This document shows, piece after piece, positions 55,260 to 63,606 of a stretch of DNA of 64,000 bases. The translations under genes were made by a program, and so were the position numbers. Numbering within the stretch: position 1 is the stretch's first letter; the number at the start of each line of letters is the position of its first letter. Under the pieces are notes generated by a model. The model saw only the letters and a program-made list of their open reading frames with translations, made no database searches and had not been told where the DNA came from. Origin of the DNA: Hyphomonas atlantica corrig. (GTDB lineage Bacteria > Pseudomonadota > Alphaproteobacteria > Caulobacterales > Hyphomonadaceae); contig NZ_AWFH01000012.1 of the NCBI RefSeq assembly GCF_000682715.1, forward strand, positions 186,001-250,000, read 5' to 3'.

Positions 55260-56093
55260 TCAGTCGTAGAAGCACTTTTCCGTCCCGTCGCCCTGATCAT
55301 AGCAGCGTGGCTCGTTCGACGTTGGCGGGGTATAGGTCGGCTTCGGCACCGTGCCTTCATAGCCTGCATTGTAGCCGCGATCCTGATCAGAATAGGTCCC
55401 ATTGAAGGTCTGGGTGGTGCCGCCCGTATAGGGATTGCGACCTGAATTCAGATAGGTCCACTCTGCGACCAGGCTGCACTCATAGCTGGAAGATCCGAAT
55501 GTGCGGCAAAGCTCAAACGCGTCTGTGGTGGAACGCATTTCGAAGTTCTTGCGCCACCACTGGTAAAACTGGTCGCCGCCTGCCTGACGTGCGGCGTCAT
55601 AACCAACCCATTCCGGGTCCGGCGCCGCTTGCTGAGGCGCGGCGGGTGCAGGTTCGGATGTGGTACAGCCCAGAACCCCTTCAGCCCATTCAAGCATGCC
55701 GTCATCGGGAAATGGCGCATCAATGGGTTGGCGCGGCTCCACGCTCGTATTCCCATTCTTGAACGAGGTCAGAGCATTTTTGTATTCGACGAGCTTGTTG
55801 AACCGCGTGCCGGAATAGTCTGCCTCAAGCCCACAACTCCCCGCGGGATAGGTGCAGCGGGATATCTGGGACATGATCTCTGGCTCATCAAAGACCTGAT
55901 AGGTCGCGCGCTTCCAGTATATGATCGCATAGGCCTTGGTCTTGTTGGGATCGCCCGGAATGGCGTTGATCGAATTGATCAGCGTGTTCACAAGCTCGCG
56001 GCCTTTCGGGCACGTACCCTGCGCGTGCGCCGGAAGCGACAGCGCCAGAAATGCACCGATGCTGGCGAGCACGAATTTGGTGAGTGATTTCAT
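55260..56093 (-). CDS. secreted cysteine-rich hypothetical protein
   Basis: 277 residues. Sec signal KSLTKFVLASIGAFLALSLPAHAQG. About ten cysteines in the mature part, some paired (ISRCTYPAGSCGLEA, CFYD end), so a disulphide-bonded periplasmic or outer protein. The C-terminal third is Tyr/Gly/Pro/Thr-rich (NPYTGGTTQTFNGTYSDQ, YNAGYEG). It contains WVGYDAARQAGG, matching WVGY in the neighbouring lipoprotein. No family recognised. Confidence 0.65.
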   Translation of the reverse strand: MKSLTKFVLASIGAFLALSLPAHAQGTCPKGRELVNTLINSINAIPGDPNKTKAYAIIYWKRATYQVFDEPEIMSQISRCTYPAGSCGLEADYSGTRFNKLVEYKNALTSFKNGNTSVEPRQPIDAPFPDDGMLEWAEGVLGCTTSEPAPAAPQQAAPDPEWVGYDAARQAGGDQFYQWWRKNFEMRSTTDAFELCRTFGSSSYECSLVAEWTYLNSGRNPYTGGTTQTFNGTYSDQDRGYNAGYEGTVPKPTYTPPTSNEPRCYDQGDGTEKCFYD

Positions 56094-56263
56094 AAGCCTA
56101 TCCCTGTTTCGTCAAATAATAGGCCTGCCAGGCATCACTTCACAAGACGATCTCGCAAAATGATCAAAGCTCCGGCCCGGCCTGGCTCGTTGACTTGTGT
56201 TCATCTTGCCAAGGTTACAGTCTGGCAATGTTGTTCGAGCGGGCTGGAAAGGGGACGCGCGCA

Positions 56264-56710
56264 ATGATCAGGACGTTTACCGGAATTGTGGCGGGCTCTG
56301 CGGCTCTCTGTCTGTCGGCCTGCACCACGGCGGAGCTGGAGGCCATCTCGCAGGGGCTCGCTCAGGCAAGCTATGACATGCAATATTCGCCCTACGGTTC
56401 GACCGGCTATGGCGGCGCGACTCCCTATGGTGCGGGGGCGACAAATTACGACACCACGCAATGGGTCGGCTACAATGAGTGCGTAAACACCGGCAGTTTC
56501 TATCAATGCGATACCAATGGCGACGGCTATGTCGACATGTTCGGCAACACCGATACGGGCGAGATGACTTCATCTTCTTTGAAGGTAAATGGCCGCGGCG
56601 AGGGCTTCACATGGAGCACGGAATGCGGCTGCTGGGAGCGCAATCGTGCTTATGATACGGCGCGCGCCGATGATCATGATCATCACCGCCGCAGGCATCG
56701 CAGGGATTGA
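56264..56710 (+). CDS. lipoprotein with EF-hand-like loop and His-rich tail
   Basis: 148 residues from the ATG at 56264 (GGGGA upstream). Lipobox LSACTT (C20). The body is Tyr/Gly-rich (YGSTGYGGATPYG), then TTQWVGYNECVNTGSFYQCDTNGDGYVDMFG: D-T-N-G-D-G-Y-V-D resembles the calcium loop of an EF-hand. The C-terminus is an Asp/His/Arg cluster (DDHDHHRRRHRRD), a potential metal-binding tail. No family recognised. Confidence 0.65.
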   Translation: MIRTFTGIVAGSAALCLSACTTAELEAISQGLAQASYDMQYSPYGSTGYGGATPYGAGATNYDTTQWVGYNECVNTGSFYQCDTNGDGYVDMFGNTDTGEMTSSSLKVNGRGEGFTWSTECGCWERNRAYDTARADDHDHHRRRHRRD

Positions 56711-56740
56711 TTTGGTGCCGTCGCCAGTCTTAATCGGCGC

Positions 56741-57352
56741 ATGAATCCTGATCTCTTGTTCCTGTTTACCGACCGTATCGGTGTGTTCGTCTTTGCGATT
56801 TCCGGCGGCATCGTCGCGGTACGCAAGGAGATGGATCTGTTCGGCGTGATCGTGATGGCTTTCCTGCCTGCGATTGGTGGCGGTACGTTGCGTGACCTCA
56901 TCCTCTCACAGCCAGTGTTCTGGCTAGAGGACACACAAACGCTCGGTTTTGCGATCGCGGGAGGTCTTGCAGCGTTTTTCTTCCATCGCTGGCTGGAGAA
57001 TTTCCGGCCCCTTCGCTGGGCAGATGCGATTGGCATGGCGTTGTTCGCCGTGACGGGCGCGGCAAAGGCTGCGGCGCTGGGGCATGGCTGGCCGGTCGTG
57101 CTGATCATGGGCACAATGACCGCCAGCGCCGGCGGCTTGCTGCGCGACGTTGTGGCAAACGAAAAGCCGCTGCTTCTGTTGAAGTCCGAAATCTACGCCA
57201 CGGCGGCCTTGTTGGGATCTCTGGTCTATTTCCTGACCAGTCTTTGGCTCGGTGACGAATTCCTCGCTTTCATTCTGGGGCTCGTCTCTGCTTTCGTGCT
57301 TCGGGCGTTGGGCATCATATTCAAACTGTCCTTGCCGCGTTCGCCTTTCTAG
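56741..57352 (+). CDS. TRIC-type cation channel (UPF0126)
   Basis: 203 residues, about six to seven helices in two repeats. The paired conserved motifs are VFVFAISGGIVAVRKEMDLFG with GGGTLRDLILSQPVFW, and IGMALFAVTGAAKAAALG with ASAGGLLRDVVANEKPLLL. Bacterial TRIC proteins form trimeric monovalent cation pores. Inner membrane. Its end overlaps the convergent acyltransferase gene by 32 bases. Confidence 0.92.
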   Translation: MNPDLLFLFTDRIGVFVFAISGGIVAVRKEMDLFGVIVMAFLPAIGGGTLRDLILSQPVFWLEDTQTLGFAIAGGLAAFFFHRWLENFRPLRWADAIGMALFAVTGAAKAAALGHGWPVVLIMGTMTASAGGLLRDVVANEKPLLLLKSEIYATAALLGSLVYFLTSLWLGDEFLAFILGLVSAFVLRALGIIFKLSLPRSPF

Positions 57353-58529
57353 CCGCCCCGGACGGGCTTGCAGGCTTCAGCCCGAACAGGGGCCGCAGGA
57401 AGCCGACGCGGCGGATGGCGAGTTCATGCAGCAAGGCGCATCCGGCAAACGTTCCGCCAACGACCAGCACGGCCTCCAATCCAACCGGCAGGCCCTGGCG
57501 GGTGAGCCAGTAGCCGAGCATCACTGTCAGCGTCTGGTGCAGGATGTACCAGGGGAAAATCGCTTCCGTCATATAGGTCAGCGCGCGGCTCGGACGGTTT
57601 AGAAAACGTTGGGCGAGCCCGAGCAGGGCAGCAATTGCGATCCAGGCATAGGCAAGCCTGGCCATTCGCGCTGGCCAGATGATCCAGTCCCACTCACCAG
57701 AGGTGCTGAGGGTTTCCCACTGTGCCCAAATGGCCGACAGCCCGATCCCGAGGATCAATACAAGGGCGATGGCGGCGGGCAGGGCGCGGCGGATGGCCGA
57801 CCAGAAGTGGGCATCTTTTGCCAGTACGAAGCCCAGCATGAGCATGGTCAGGCTGTGGGCGTGGTTGGCCCAGTCATTCGTCAGATCATGCGTGATCGGG
57901 AAATAGGGATCGAGCGTCAGGCGGTAGAGTATGTGTGGCAGGACCGGAAGGGCCAGCACCGTGGCCGGTCCCCATTTGCCAGCGAAGAGCGCCTGCGTCA
58001 CGCGCGCGCCCGGCCCTCGCATCAGGCGTGAGATACGGCCAGCGAAGGGGGCCAGCAACAGCGTGTAGGCGAGCAGGTACACGATGTACCAGAGGTGGTT
58101 CCAGGTTGGTGTCGTGATGGAAAAGTCTGAGTTGAAATCGAGGTATTGGGGCCAGAAAGCCCAGAAGCTGCCGGAGAACTCCCCGGACTCGACCAGTTGG
58201 AGCCAACTCTGTGGTGCTACGACAATCGCCATGCCGAACAGGATAGGCAGGCCCAAACGTACCGAACGTTCCCGCGCGAGTTTGCCGCCACCGAGTTTGT
58301 CCGCCGCAAATCGTAGTGCCACACCGGAGATGAAGAAGAGAAGCGACAGCCGCCAGGGGTTCAGCAGCAGCATGGCCCATTCGGCCTCGGGACCGGCGTG
58401 GACGCTTTTCACGTGCCAGCCCCAAGTCACGTAGAACATGCCTGAGTGATAGAGGATGAGCAGGCCGAACGCGATGATACGTAGCCAGTCCAGATCGTAT
58501 CGGCGGGGGAAGGCGGGGGCGTGTGGCAT
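57321..58529 (-). CDS. acyltransferase-3 family membrane protein
   Basis: 402 residues from the ATG at 58529 (GGAG upstream). About ten hydrophobic segments; the family's YDLDWLRIIAFGLLILYHSGMFYVTWG carries the conserved Arg and catalytic His (YHS), and LLFFISGVALRFA follows. These enzymes O-acetylate or succinylate sugars, glucans or lipids. Acceptor unknown. Divergent from a LytTR regulator that is its probable controller. Confidence 0.9.
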   Translation of the reverse strand: MPHAPAFPRRYDLDWLRIIAFGLLILYHSGMFYVTWGWHVKSVHAGPEAEWAMLLLNPWRLSLLFFISGVALRFAADKLGGGKLARERSVRLGLPILFGMAIVVAPQSWLQLVESGEFSGSFWAFWPQYLDFNSDFSITTPTWNHLWYIVYLLAYTLLLAPFAGRISRLMRGPGARVTQALFAGKWGPATVLALPVLPHILYRLTLDPYFPITHDLTNDWANHAHSLTMLMLGFVLAKDAHFWSAIRRALPAAIALVLILGIGLSAIWAQWETLSTSGEWDWIIWPARMARLAYAWIAIAALLGLAQRFLNRPSRALTYMTEAIFPWYILHQTLTVMLGYWLTRQGLPVGLEAVLVVGGTFAGCALLHELAIRRVGFLRPLFGLKPASPSGAARKANAARTV

Positions 58530-58621
58530 GGCGGTCTCCAGAGGGGCTGGCGTGACCCTCGCTTTCAAGAGGCACCAAGTCAGCTGGAGTGGGGCATCAG
58601 GTGGCCAGGGGTGACGAGTTG

Positions 58622-58660
58622 TGTCCGCCCGGGACAAATGGCGGCGTTCGGGGACGAAAT
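58622..58660. promoter_or_regulatory. candidate LytTR binding sites
   Basis: Direct repeats GGGACAAAT (58631-58639) and GGGACGAAAT (58651-58660), 20 bases apart, about two helical turns, as expected for paired LytTR sites. The first lies in a TGTCC-GCCCG-GGACA palindrome (58622-58636). Confidence 0.5.
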
Positions 58661-58709
58661 TCTGATATTTGTGTTCCGGCTATGACGTGGGCTGTGGCAG
58701 GAAACCCCG

Positions 58710-59564
58710 ATGGAGATCGTCTCAACACATCCGGAACTGGAGGCCGACCGGCGCGCAGATCGCAAAACGTGGTTGTACTTCGCGTGCTTCCTGTTTGCGT
58801 CTTTCGTCGTGGAATCCCTGTCCGATCAGCACGTGTTGCTGCGGACGGGCGACCCGTATCCAAACCTGCCCTGGCTTAGTCAGGCCAGCTCGCATGGAGT
58901 GATCCTGGCGCTGACGCCGTTTATCACTTTCATGCTCAGCCGGTTCCCGCTGACGGCGGAGGCGTGGAAGGTCAATCTTCTGGTCCATGCGACCGCGACG
59001 ATTGCCTTTTCTGTCGTGCACATTCTCGCAATGGTCGCGATCCGCAAGCTTCTCAGCCCGATCATTTTCGGTGTTCCGTATGAGTTTGGCCTCACGGATG
59101 TGTCGGTCTGGCTCTATGAATTCCGCAAGGACGTTCTGACCTACACGCTGATTGCTGCCCTGTTCTGGCTGAACCGCATGGTGGAGCAACGTGCGCTCGA
59201 CGAACGCGGGGCGAAGCGCGACGCCACAGACTTGCATCGACTGACCTTGAAATCCGGTGGGCGCAGCTATTTCGTGAACGCGCCAGACGTGATCTCGGCA
59301 AAGGCGGCCGGCAATTATGTTGAAGTTGTTACCGAAGGGCGGGAGTATCTGGCGCGCATGACTTTGACCGAGCTGTCGCGGCTTCTGCAGGCGGCGGGCG
59401 ACCGGCATGTCCGCGTTCATCGTTCTCACCTCGTCAATCTGGACCGTGTCAGCGAGATCGTACCCACAGGGGAAGGCGATGTGACGCTTCGGCTGGACAC
59501 GGGTGCCGAAGTGCCAGGCTCGCGCCGCTATCGCGCGCAGTATGAAGACAAGTTGGCGACGTAA
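58710..59564 (+). CDS. membrane LytTR transcriptional regulator
   Basis: 284 residues. Four hydrophobic helices in the first ~160 residues (KTWLYFACFLFASFVVES, GVILALTPFITFMLS, VNLLVHATATIAFSVV, KDVLTYTLIAALFWLN) then a LytTR DNA-binding domain: ISAKAAGNYVEVVTEGREYLARMTLTELSRLLQAAGDRHVRVHRSHLVNLDRVSEI. No receiver domain, so the membrane part presumably senses the signal. Divergent from the acyltransferase gene. Confidence 0.9.
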   Translation: MEIVSTHPELEADRRADRKTWLYFACFLFASFVVESLSDQHVLLRTGDPYPNLPWLSQASSHGVILALTPFITFMLSRFPLTAEAWKVNLLVHATATIAFSVVHILAMVAIRKLLSPIIFGVPYEFGLTDVSVWLYEFRKDVLTYTLIAALFWLNRMVEQRALDERGAKRDATDLHRLTLKSGGRSYFVNAPDVISAKAAGNYVEVVTEGREYLARMTLTELSRLLQAAGDRHVRVHRSHLVNLDRVSEIVPTGEGDVTLRLDTGAEVPGSRRYRAQYEDKLAT

Positions 59565-59637
59565 CCACTTTTCCGTGAGGGGCTAGGCGCTCAGCCAAAT
59601 GTCGCTAGATTTCAGGCTTGGTTTGTCGGAGTGGCTC

Positions 59638-60942
59638 ATGCTTTCAGTTTTTCGTGCTTGCGTCTGGTTTCTCGTGCGCCTGCCACTGATCCTGCTAATT
59701 TTCGTGACGGCGCTTGTGATGAGCAGCTGCACGATGCTGGGCCTGAACTATGCGAGTCTCGAAACTGCAAACAAGCCCGTTCCGAAACCGGAAATCAATG
59801 TCGCCGCGATGCTCGGAGACGATGCCTATCGCGGTCAGATGATGGAGAGGTTCGAAGCAGTTCTCTATGGGCCCTGGCCAGAAGGCTTGCCGGTCAGCTG
59901 GGGCGAGTCTCGCCTGGTGGATGCGAGCCTGTTTGGCGGTAAGGGACGACTGGAGGAAATTCCGGTCACGATCGGACAAGGCGACGGCGCCAGCCTGTTT
60001 CATCTCGTTGTCGCCACCCCCGCTGCGCCGGGGCCACACCCAGTCATCATCAGTCAGACCTTTTCCAGCAATTGCGCGGCGTTTCCCGGCTATCCGGTGA
60101 CCGCCACAGACGACACGATTTGCGATGGCAGCGAGATGGAAGGGGCGTTTGGCTTCGTCGCGACACAGATATTCGGTACCTACATCGCCAAAGTGCCGCT
60201 GGAGCGGTTCATGGATGCCGGCATCGCGTATGCCAGCTTCTATGGATCGGATTTCGTCTCTGACCGTCGGGCAGAGGCGCGAGACGTGATGGCAAATCTT
60301 GGAGGCCCCGTCGCGCCGACCAGCACATTGATGGCGTGGGCCTATGCCTATTCGGCAGCGTCTCAAATTCTGGAGACCCGGGCAGATATCGATCCGGATG
60401 GCACAGTTTTGCTCGGCCATTCCCGTTTCGGCAAGGCGGCGTTGCTGGCGGGTGTGTGGGACAATCGCATTGATGGTGTCATCGCGCATCAGGCGGGGTT
60501 TGCCGGGGCGTCGCTGTCGCGCTCGCAAACCGGCGAAGGCCTGAAACGGATGGGAGAATCCTATCCGCATTGGCTCGCACCCCAGGCTCGGGACTGGTTT
60601 GATCGTGTGGATGAACTACCGGTCGACCAGCACCAATTGCTGGGATTGTTGGCGCCGACACCCGTGCTGCTCGGAAATGGACGGCGGGATGTCTGGTCAG
60701 ATCCAAACTCTTCATTCCGCGCGGCGCAGGCAGCGTCATCCCTTTACGAGGCGGCGGGAATAACCGGCCTTCCAGGCGGCGGCATGAAACAGGATTTCGA
60801 TGCCGATGCCGGAATTGCATGGTGGCTCCGGCCGGGCGGGCACAGCGTCGTGTCTGAAGATATCGACACGTTCATCGCCTTCGTGCAGGCGCATTTTTCC
60901 GATGCGGGCATTAACCAAAGTGCTGTTCAGGCTGCAGAATAG
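59638..60942 (+). CDS. alpha/beta hydrolase lipoprotein, CE15-like
   Basis: 434 residues from the ATG at 59638, which has GGAG at 7 bases; an upstream ATG at 59599 lacks a good site. N-terminal hydrophobic segment ends in VMSSCTM, a plausible lipobox. The elbow GHSRFGKAALLAG is close to the GCSRxGKGA motif of CE15 glucuronoyl esterases, with HQAGFAGASLSR and GGHSVVSED nearby for the rest of the site. In the CE15 pattern Cys replaced by His is a change. Possibly an extracellular sugar-ester esterase. Confidence 0.8.
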   Translation: MLSVFRACVWFLVRLPLILLIFVTALVMSSCTMLGLNYASLETANKPVPKPEINVAAMLGDDAYRGQMMERFEAVLYGPWPEGLPVSWGESRLVDASLFGGKGRLEEIPVTIGQGDGASLFHLVVATPAAPGPHPVIISQTFSSNCAAFPGYPVTATDDTICDGSEMEGAFGFVATQIFGTYIAKVPLERFMDAGIAYASFYGSDFVSDRRAEARDVMANLGGPVAPTSTLMAWAYAYSAASQILETRADIDPDGTVLLGHSRFGKAALLAGVWDNRIDGVIAHQAGFAGASLSRSQTGEGLKRMGESYPHWLAPQARDWFDRVDELPVDQHQLLGLLAPTPVLLGNGRRDVWSDPNSSFRAAQAASSLYEAAGITGLPGGGMKQDFDADAGIAWWLRPGGHSVVSEDIDTFIAFVQAHFSDAGINQSAVQAAE

Positions 60943-60985
60943 GGCATAAGCTTCCTGCGGAACGAAAAAGCTGTGGGAGGCCAAA

Positions 60986-61417
60986 ATGCCAATTAATGTC
61001 GAATTTCTTCACCCCGTCCTGGCGTTGATCGTCTGGACACTGGTCATGTGGCTCTGGATGTATGCCACGCGCATTCCGGCCATGCAGAAGGCGCAGATCA
61101 ATCCCGACGATGCCCGCCATCCGGGAACCTATGGGGACAAATTGCCGGCAAATGTTCGCTCGGTCGCCGACAATTACAACCACCTGCACGAGCAACCGAC
61201 CGTCTTCTATGCGCTGATGTTCTTCGCGGCGCTAACGGGGGGCGGCGATCATTTCGCGACCCTGCTGGCGTGGATCTATGTCGGCTTGCGGGTCCTGCAC
61301 TCCTTCGTTCAGATCCTGTCTCCAAAAGTAACGCTGCGCTTCCTGGTCTTCGCGCTTGCATCGATTACGCTGATCGTGCTGGCCGGCAAGGAAGTGCTGC
61401 GCATAACCACCGGATAG
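60986..61417 (+). CDS. MAPEG family protein
   Basis: 143 residues, four helices. NHLHEQPTVFYALMFFAALTGGG and GLRVLHSFVQIL are the family's EQP and RxxH-type motifs (membrane-associated proteins in eicosanoid and glutathione metabolism). GGAGG before the ATG. Possible glutathione transferase/peroxidase-like activity; bacterial members are mostly uncharacterised. Confidence 0.88.
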   Translation: MPINVEFLHPVLALIVWTLVMWLWMYATRIPAMQKAQINPDDARHPGTYGDKLPANVRSVADNYNHLHEQPTVFYALMFFAALTGGGDHFATLLAWIYVGLRVLHSFVQILSPKVTLRFLVFALASITLIVLAGKEVLRITTG

Positions 61418-61465
61418 GGGGCTGACAGCGGAGGGGGACTTATCAGGCGGCCAAAAGCACTCTAA

Positions 61466-62548
61466 ATGGCGCGGATGGCTACTCTTTCCCTCTCCCGACT
61501 CCAGCAGGTTGTTGAACGTTTCGAGGAAGTCGAGGCGCGCATGGGCGCGACCACGGAAACCGACGAAATCATCGCCCTGTCGAAGGAGCACTCCGAACTG
61601 AAGCCCGTGGTCGACAAGGCGCGGGAAGTGATGGCTGCGCGCAAGGGGCTTGAAGAGGCCGAGGCGTTGATGTCGTCCGGCGACGCCGAGATGGCAGAAC
61701 TTGCCGAAATGGAATTCGAGGACATCAAGGATCGCTTGCCGGACCTTGAGCAGGAGATGCAGGTTCTGCTTCTTCCGAAAGACGTCGATGACGCGGCCAA
61801 CATCGTGCTGGAAGTTCGCGCCGGAACGGGCGGGGACGAGGCGGCACTTTTCGCGGGCGATCTCTACCGGATGTATACGCGCTACGCACAGACCATGGGC
61901 TGGAAGGTCGAAGTGGTCGATGCCTCTGAAGGCGATGCGGGCGGTTACAAGGAAATCGTCGCGAACGTATCCGGCGACGGCGTGTTCGGTCATATGAAAT
62001 GGGAGAGCGGCGTGCACCGGGTGCAGCGCGTGCCCGCAACGGAGACGCAGGGGCGCATTCACACGTCCGCGGCGACCGTGGCCGTTCTGCCTGCACCGGA
62101 AAATGTCGAAATCGACGTCAAGCCAGAAGACATCCGTATCGATACAATGCGGTCTTCGGGCGCTGGCGGGCAGCACGTAAACACGACGGACTCAGCGGTT
62201 CGTATCACGCACCTTGCCACGGGCATCGTTGTGACCAGTTCGGAAAAGTCCCAGCACGTGAACCGCGAGAAGGCGATGGAACAGTTGAAAATTCGTCTTT
62301 ACGAGAAAGAACGGTCTGAACGCGACGCCGAACGCGCCGAGGCGCGGGCCAGCCAGATTGGTTCAGGTGACCGCAGCCAGAAGGTGCGCACCTATAACTA
62401 TCCGGAGAACCGCGTCACGGATCACCGGATCGGGTTGACGCTTTACTCGCTCGACAAGATCATCACGGGCGACAAGCTGAATGATGTGGTCGAAGCGCTG
62501 ATCACGGAAGATCGTGCGCGCAAACTGGCGGCGATGGAGGCCAGCTGA
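61466..62548 (+). CDS. prfA: peptide chain release factor 1
   Basis: 360 residues. Catalytic GGQ at 234-236 ([18 protein letters not shown]), and the stop-codon-reading PAT tripeptide in [19 protein letters not shown], which marks RF1 (UAA/UAG) against the SPF of RF2. Frees the finished peptide from the ribosome. The start may be ATG 61466 or 61475. Its methylase PrmC follows 10 bases downstream. Confidence 0.97.
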   Translation: MARMATLSLSRLQQVVERFEEVEARMGATTETDEIIALSKEHSELKPVVDKAREVMAARKGLEEAEALMSSGDAEMAELAEMEFEDIKDRLPDLEQEMQVLLLPKDVDDAANIVLEVRAGTGGDEAALFAGDLYRMYTRYAQTMGWKVEVVDASEGDAGGYKEIVANVSGDGVFGHMKWESGVHRVQRVPATETQGRIHTSAATVAVLPAPENVEIDVKPEDIRIDTMRSSGAGGQHVNTTDSAVRITHLATGIVVTSSEKSQHVNREKAMEQLKIRLYEKERSERDAERAEARASQIGSGDRSQKVRTYNYPENRVTDHRIGLTLYSLDKIITGDKLNDVVEALITEDRARKLAAMEAS

Positions 62549-62558
62549 TCTGCCTGAC

Positions 62559-63410
62559 ATGACATATGATCAATTGATGGCTGATGGCACTGCACGGTTG
62601 AAGGGCGCTGGTATCGTCAACGCCCGGCTTGAAAGCCGTTGGCTGTTGGCTCATGTTTCAGGATGTCAGCATTCAGAGCTTATAAGTCGTGGGCCCGATC
62701 AGGTTCCCGAACAGACCATTGCAGCATTTCTGGATCGACTTTCTCGCCGTGAGGGGCGCGAGCCGATGCAGCATATACTTGGCACGACCGAATTCTACGG
62801 ACTCGAATTTCTCAGTGATGCGCGGGCACTGATCCCCCGCCCGGATAGCGAGATCGTGGTTGAGATGGCCTTGGAGCGTATCTCCAGGGAGCAGCCCGCT
62901 TTCGTCGCAGACCTTGGCACGGGCAGCGGCTGCCTGCTCGCAGCCCTGCTGGCCAATCGTCCTTTGGCGAGGGGGGAAGGGGTAGAGGCCAGCGACGCGG
63001 CGGCGACGTTGGCTGGCGAAAACCTCACACGCCTTGGACTGGCCGATCGCAGCCTCGTTCATCGTGGCTCGTGGACGGGCTGGCAGAATTGGGCTGAGGC
63101 GGATCTGATCATTTCGAATCCGCCCTATATCGCCAGCGCCGAAATCAAAGGCTTGATGCCGGAGGTTCGCGAATACGATCCGATGTCGGCGCTCGATGGC
63201 GGAACGGACGGGCTCGATGCGTATCGGGAGATTATTGGCCTCGCGGCTCAAGGCATGAAGCAAGGCGCATGGTTGGTGTTCGAGATCGGATTCGACCAGA
63301 AAGAAGCGGTCAGCGCCCTGCTGGATCAGGCCGGATTTGACGAAATCACCTGCCGCAAAGACCTCGGCGGAAATGATCGCGCTATCGCGGCAAAACGGCC
63401 AATTGTGTAA
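62559..63410 (+). CDS. prmC: release factor glutamine N5-methyltransferase
   Basis: 283 residues from the ATG at 62559. Substrate-binding N-terminus (LKGAGIVNARLESRWLLAHV), EPMQHILGTTEFYGLEF, SAM motif DLGTGSGCLLAALLA and the catalytic NPPY motif (LIISNPPYIAS). Methylates the Gln of the GGQ motif in release factors, needed for full termination efficiency. Immediately downstream of prfA, as expected. Confidence 0.96.
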   Translation: MTYDQLMADGTARLKGAGIVNARLESRWLLAHVSGCQHSELISRGPDQVPEQTIAAFLDRLSRREGREPMQHILGTTEFYGLEFLSDARALIPRPDSEIVVEMALERISREQPAFVADLGTGSGCLLAALLANRPLARGEGVEASDAAATLAGENLTRLGLADRSLVHRGSWTGWQNWAEADLIISNPPYIASAEIKGLMPEVREYDPMSALDGGTDGLDAYREIIGLAAQGMKQGAWLVFEIGFDQKEAVSALLDQAGFDEITCRKDLGGNDRAIAAKRPIV

Positions 63411-63456
63411 TACTTACATTTCTTCTTGGCGGATTGGGAAAGTCACGCTAGAAGAT

Positions 63457-63585
63457 TCTCGTGAGACGGCGACCACACGAAGTGTAACAGCATGTCCCTC
63501 TCACGAGACTCGCGCAAATCTAGGGCTGTGGCCGCTTATTTCAGATGGCCAATTGCGCTGGGAACTGCCTGCAAACTGAGCAGGC
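63457..63585 (+). promoter_or_regulatory. structured leader ahead of the DUF4167 gene
   Basis: In the 196 bases between prmC and the DUF4167 gene: a perfect 10-bp inverted repeat TCTCGTGAGA (63457-63466) / TCTCACGAGA (63499-63508) enclosing ACAC-GAA-GTGT, and a 6-bp hairpin GCCTGC / GCAGGC (63567-63585). No U-run follows either. Possible 5' leader. Confidence 0.45.
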
Positions 63586-63606
63586 GCATGTAACGGGATG
63601 ATCTTC

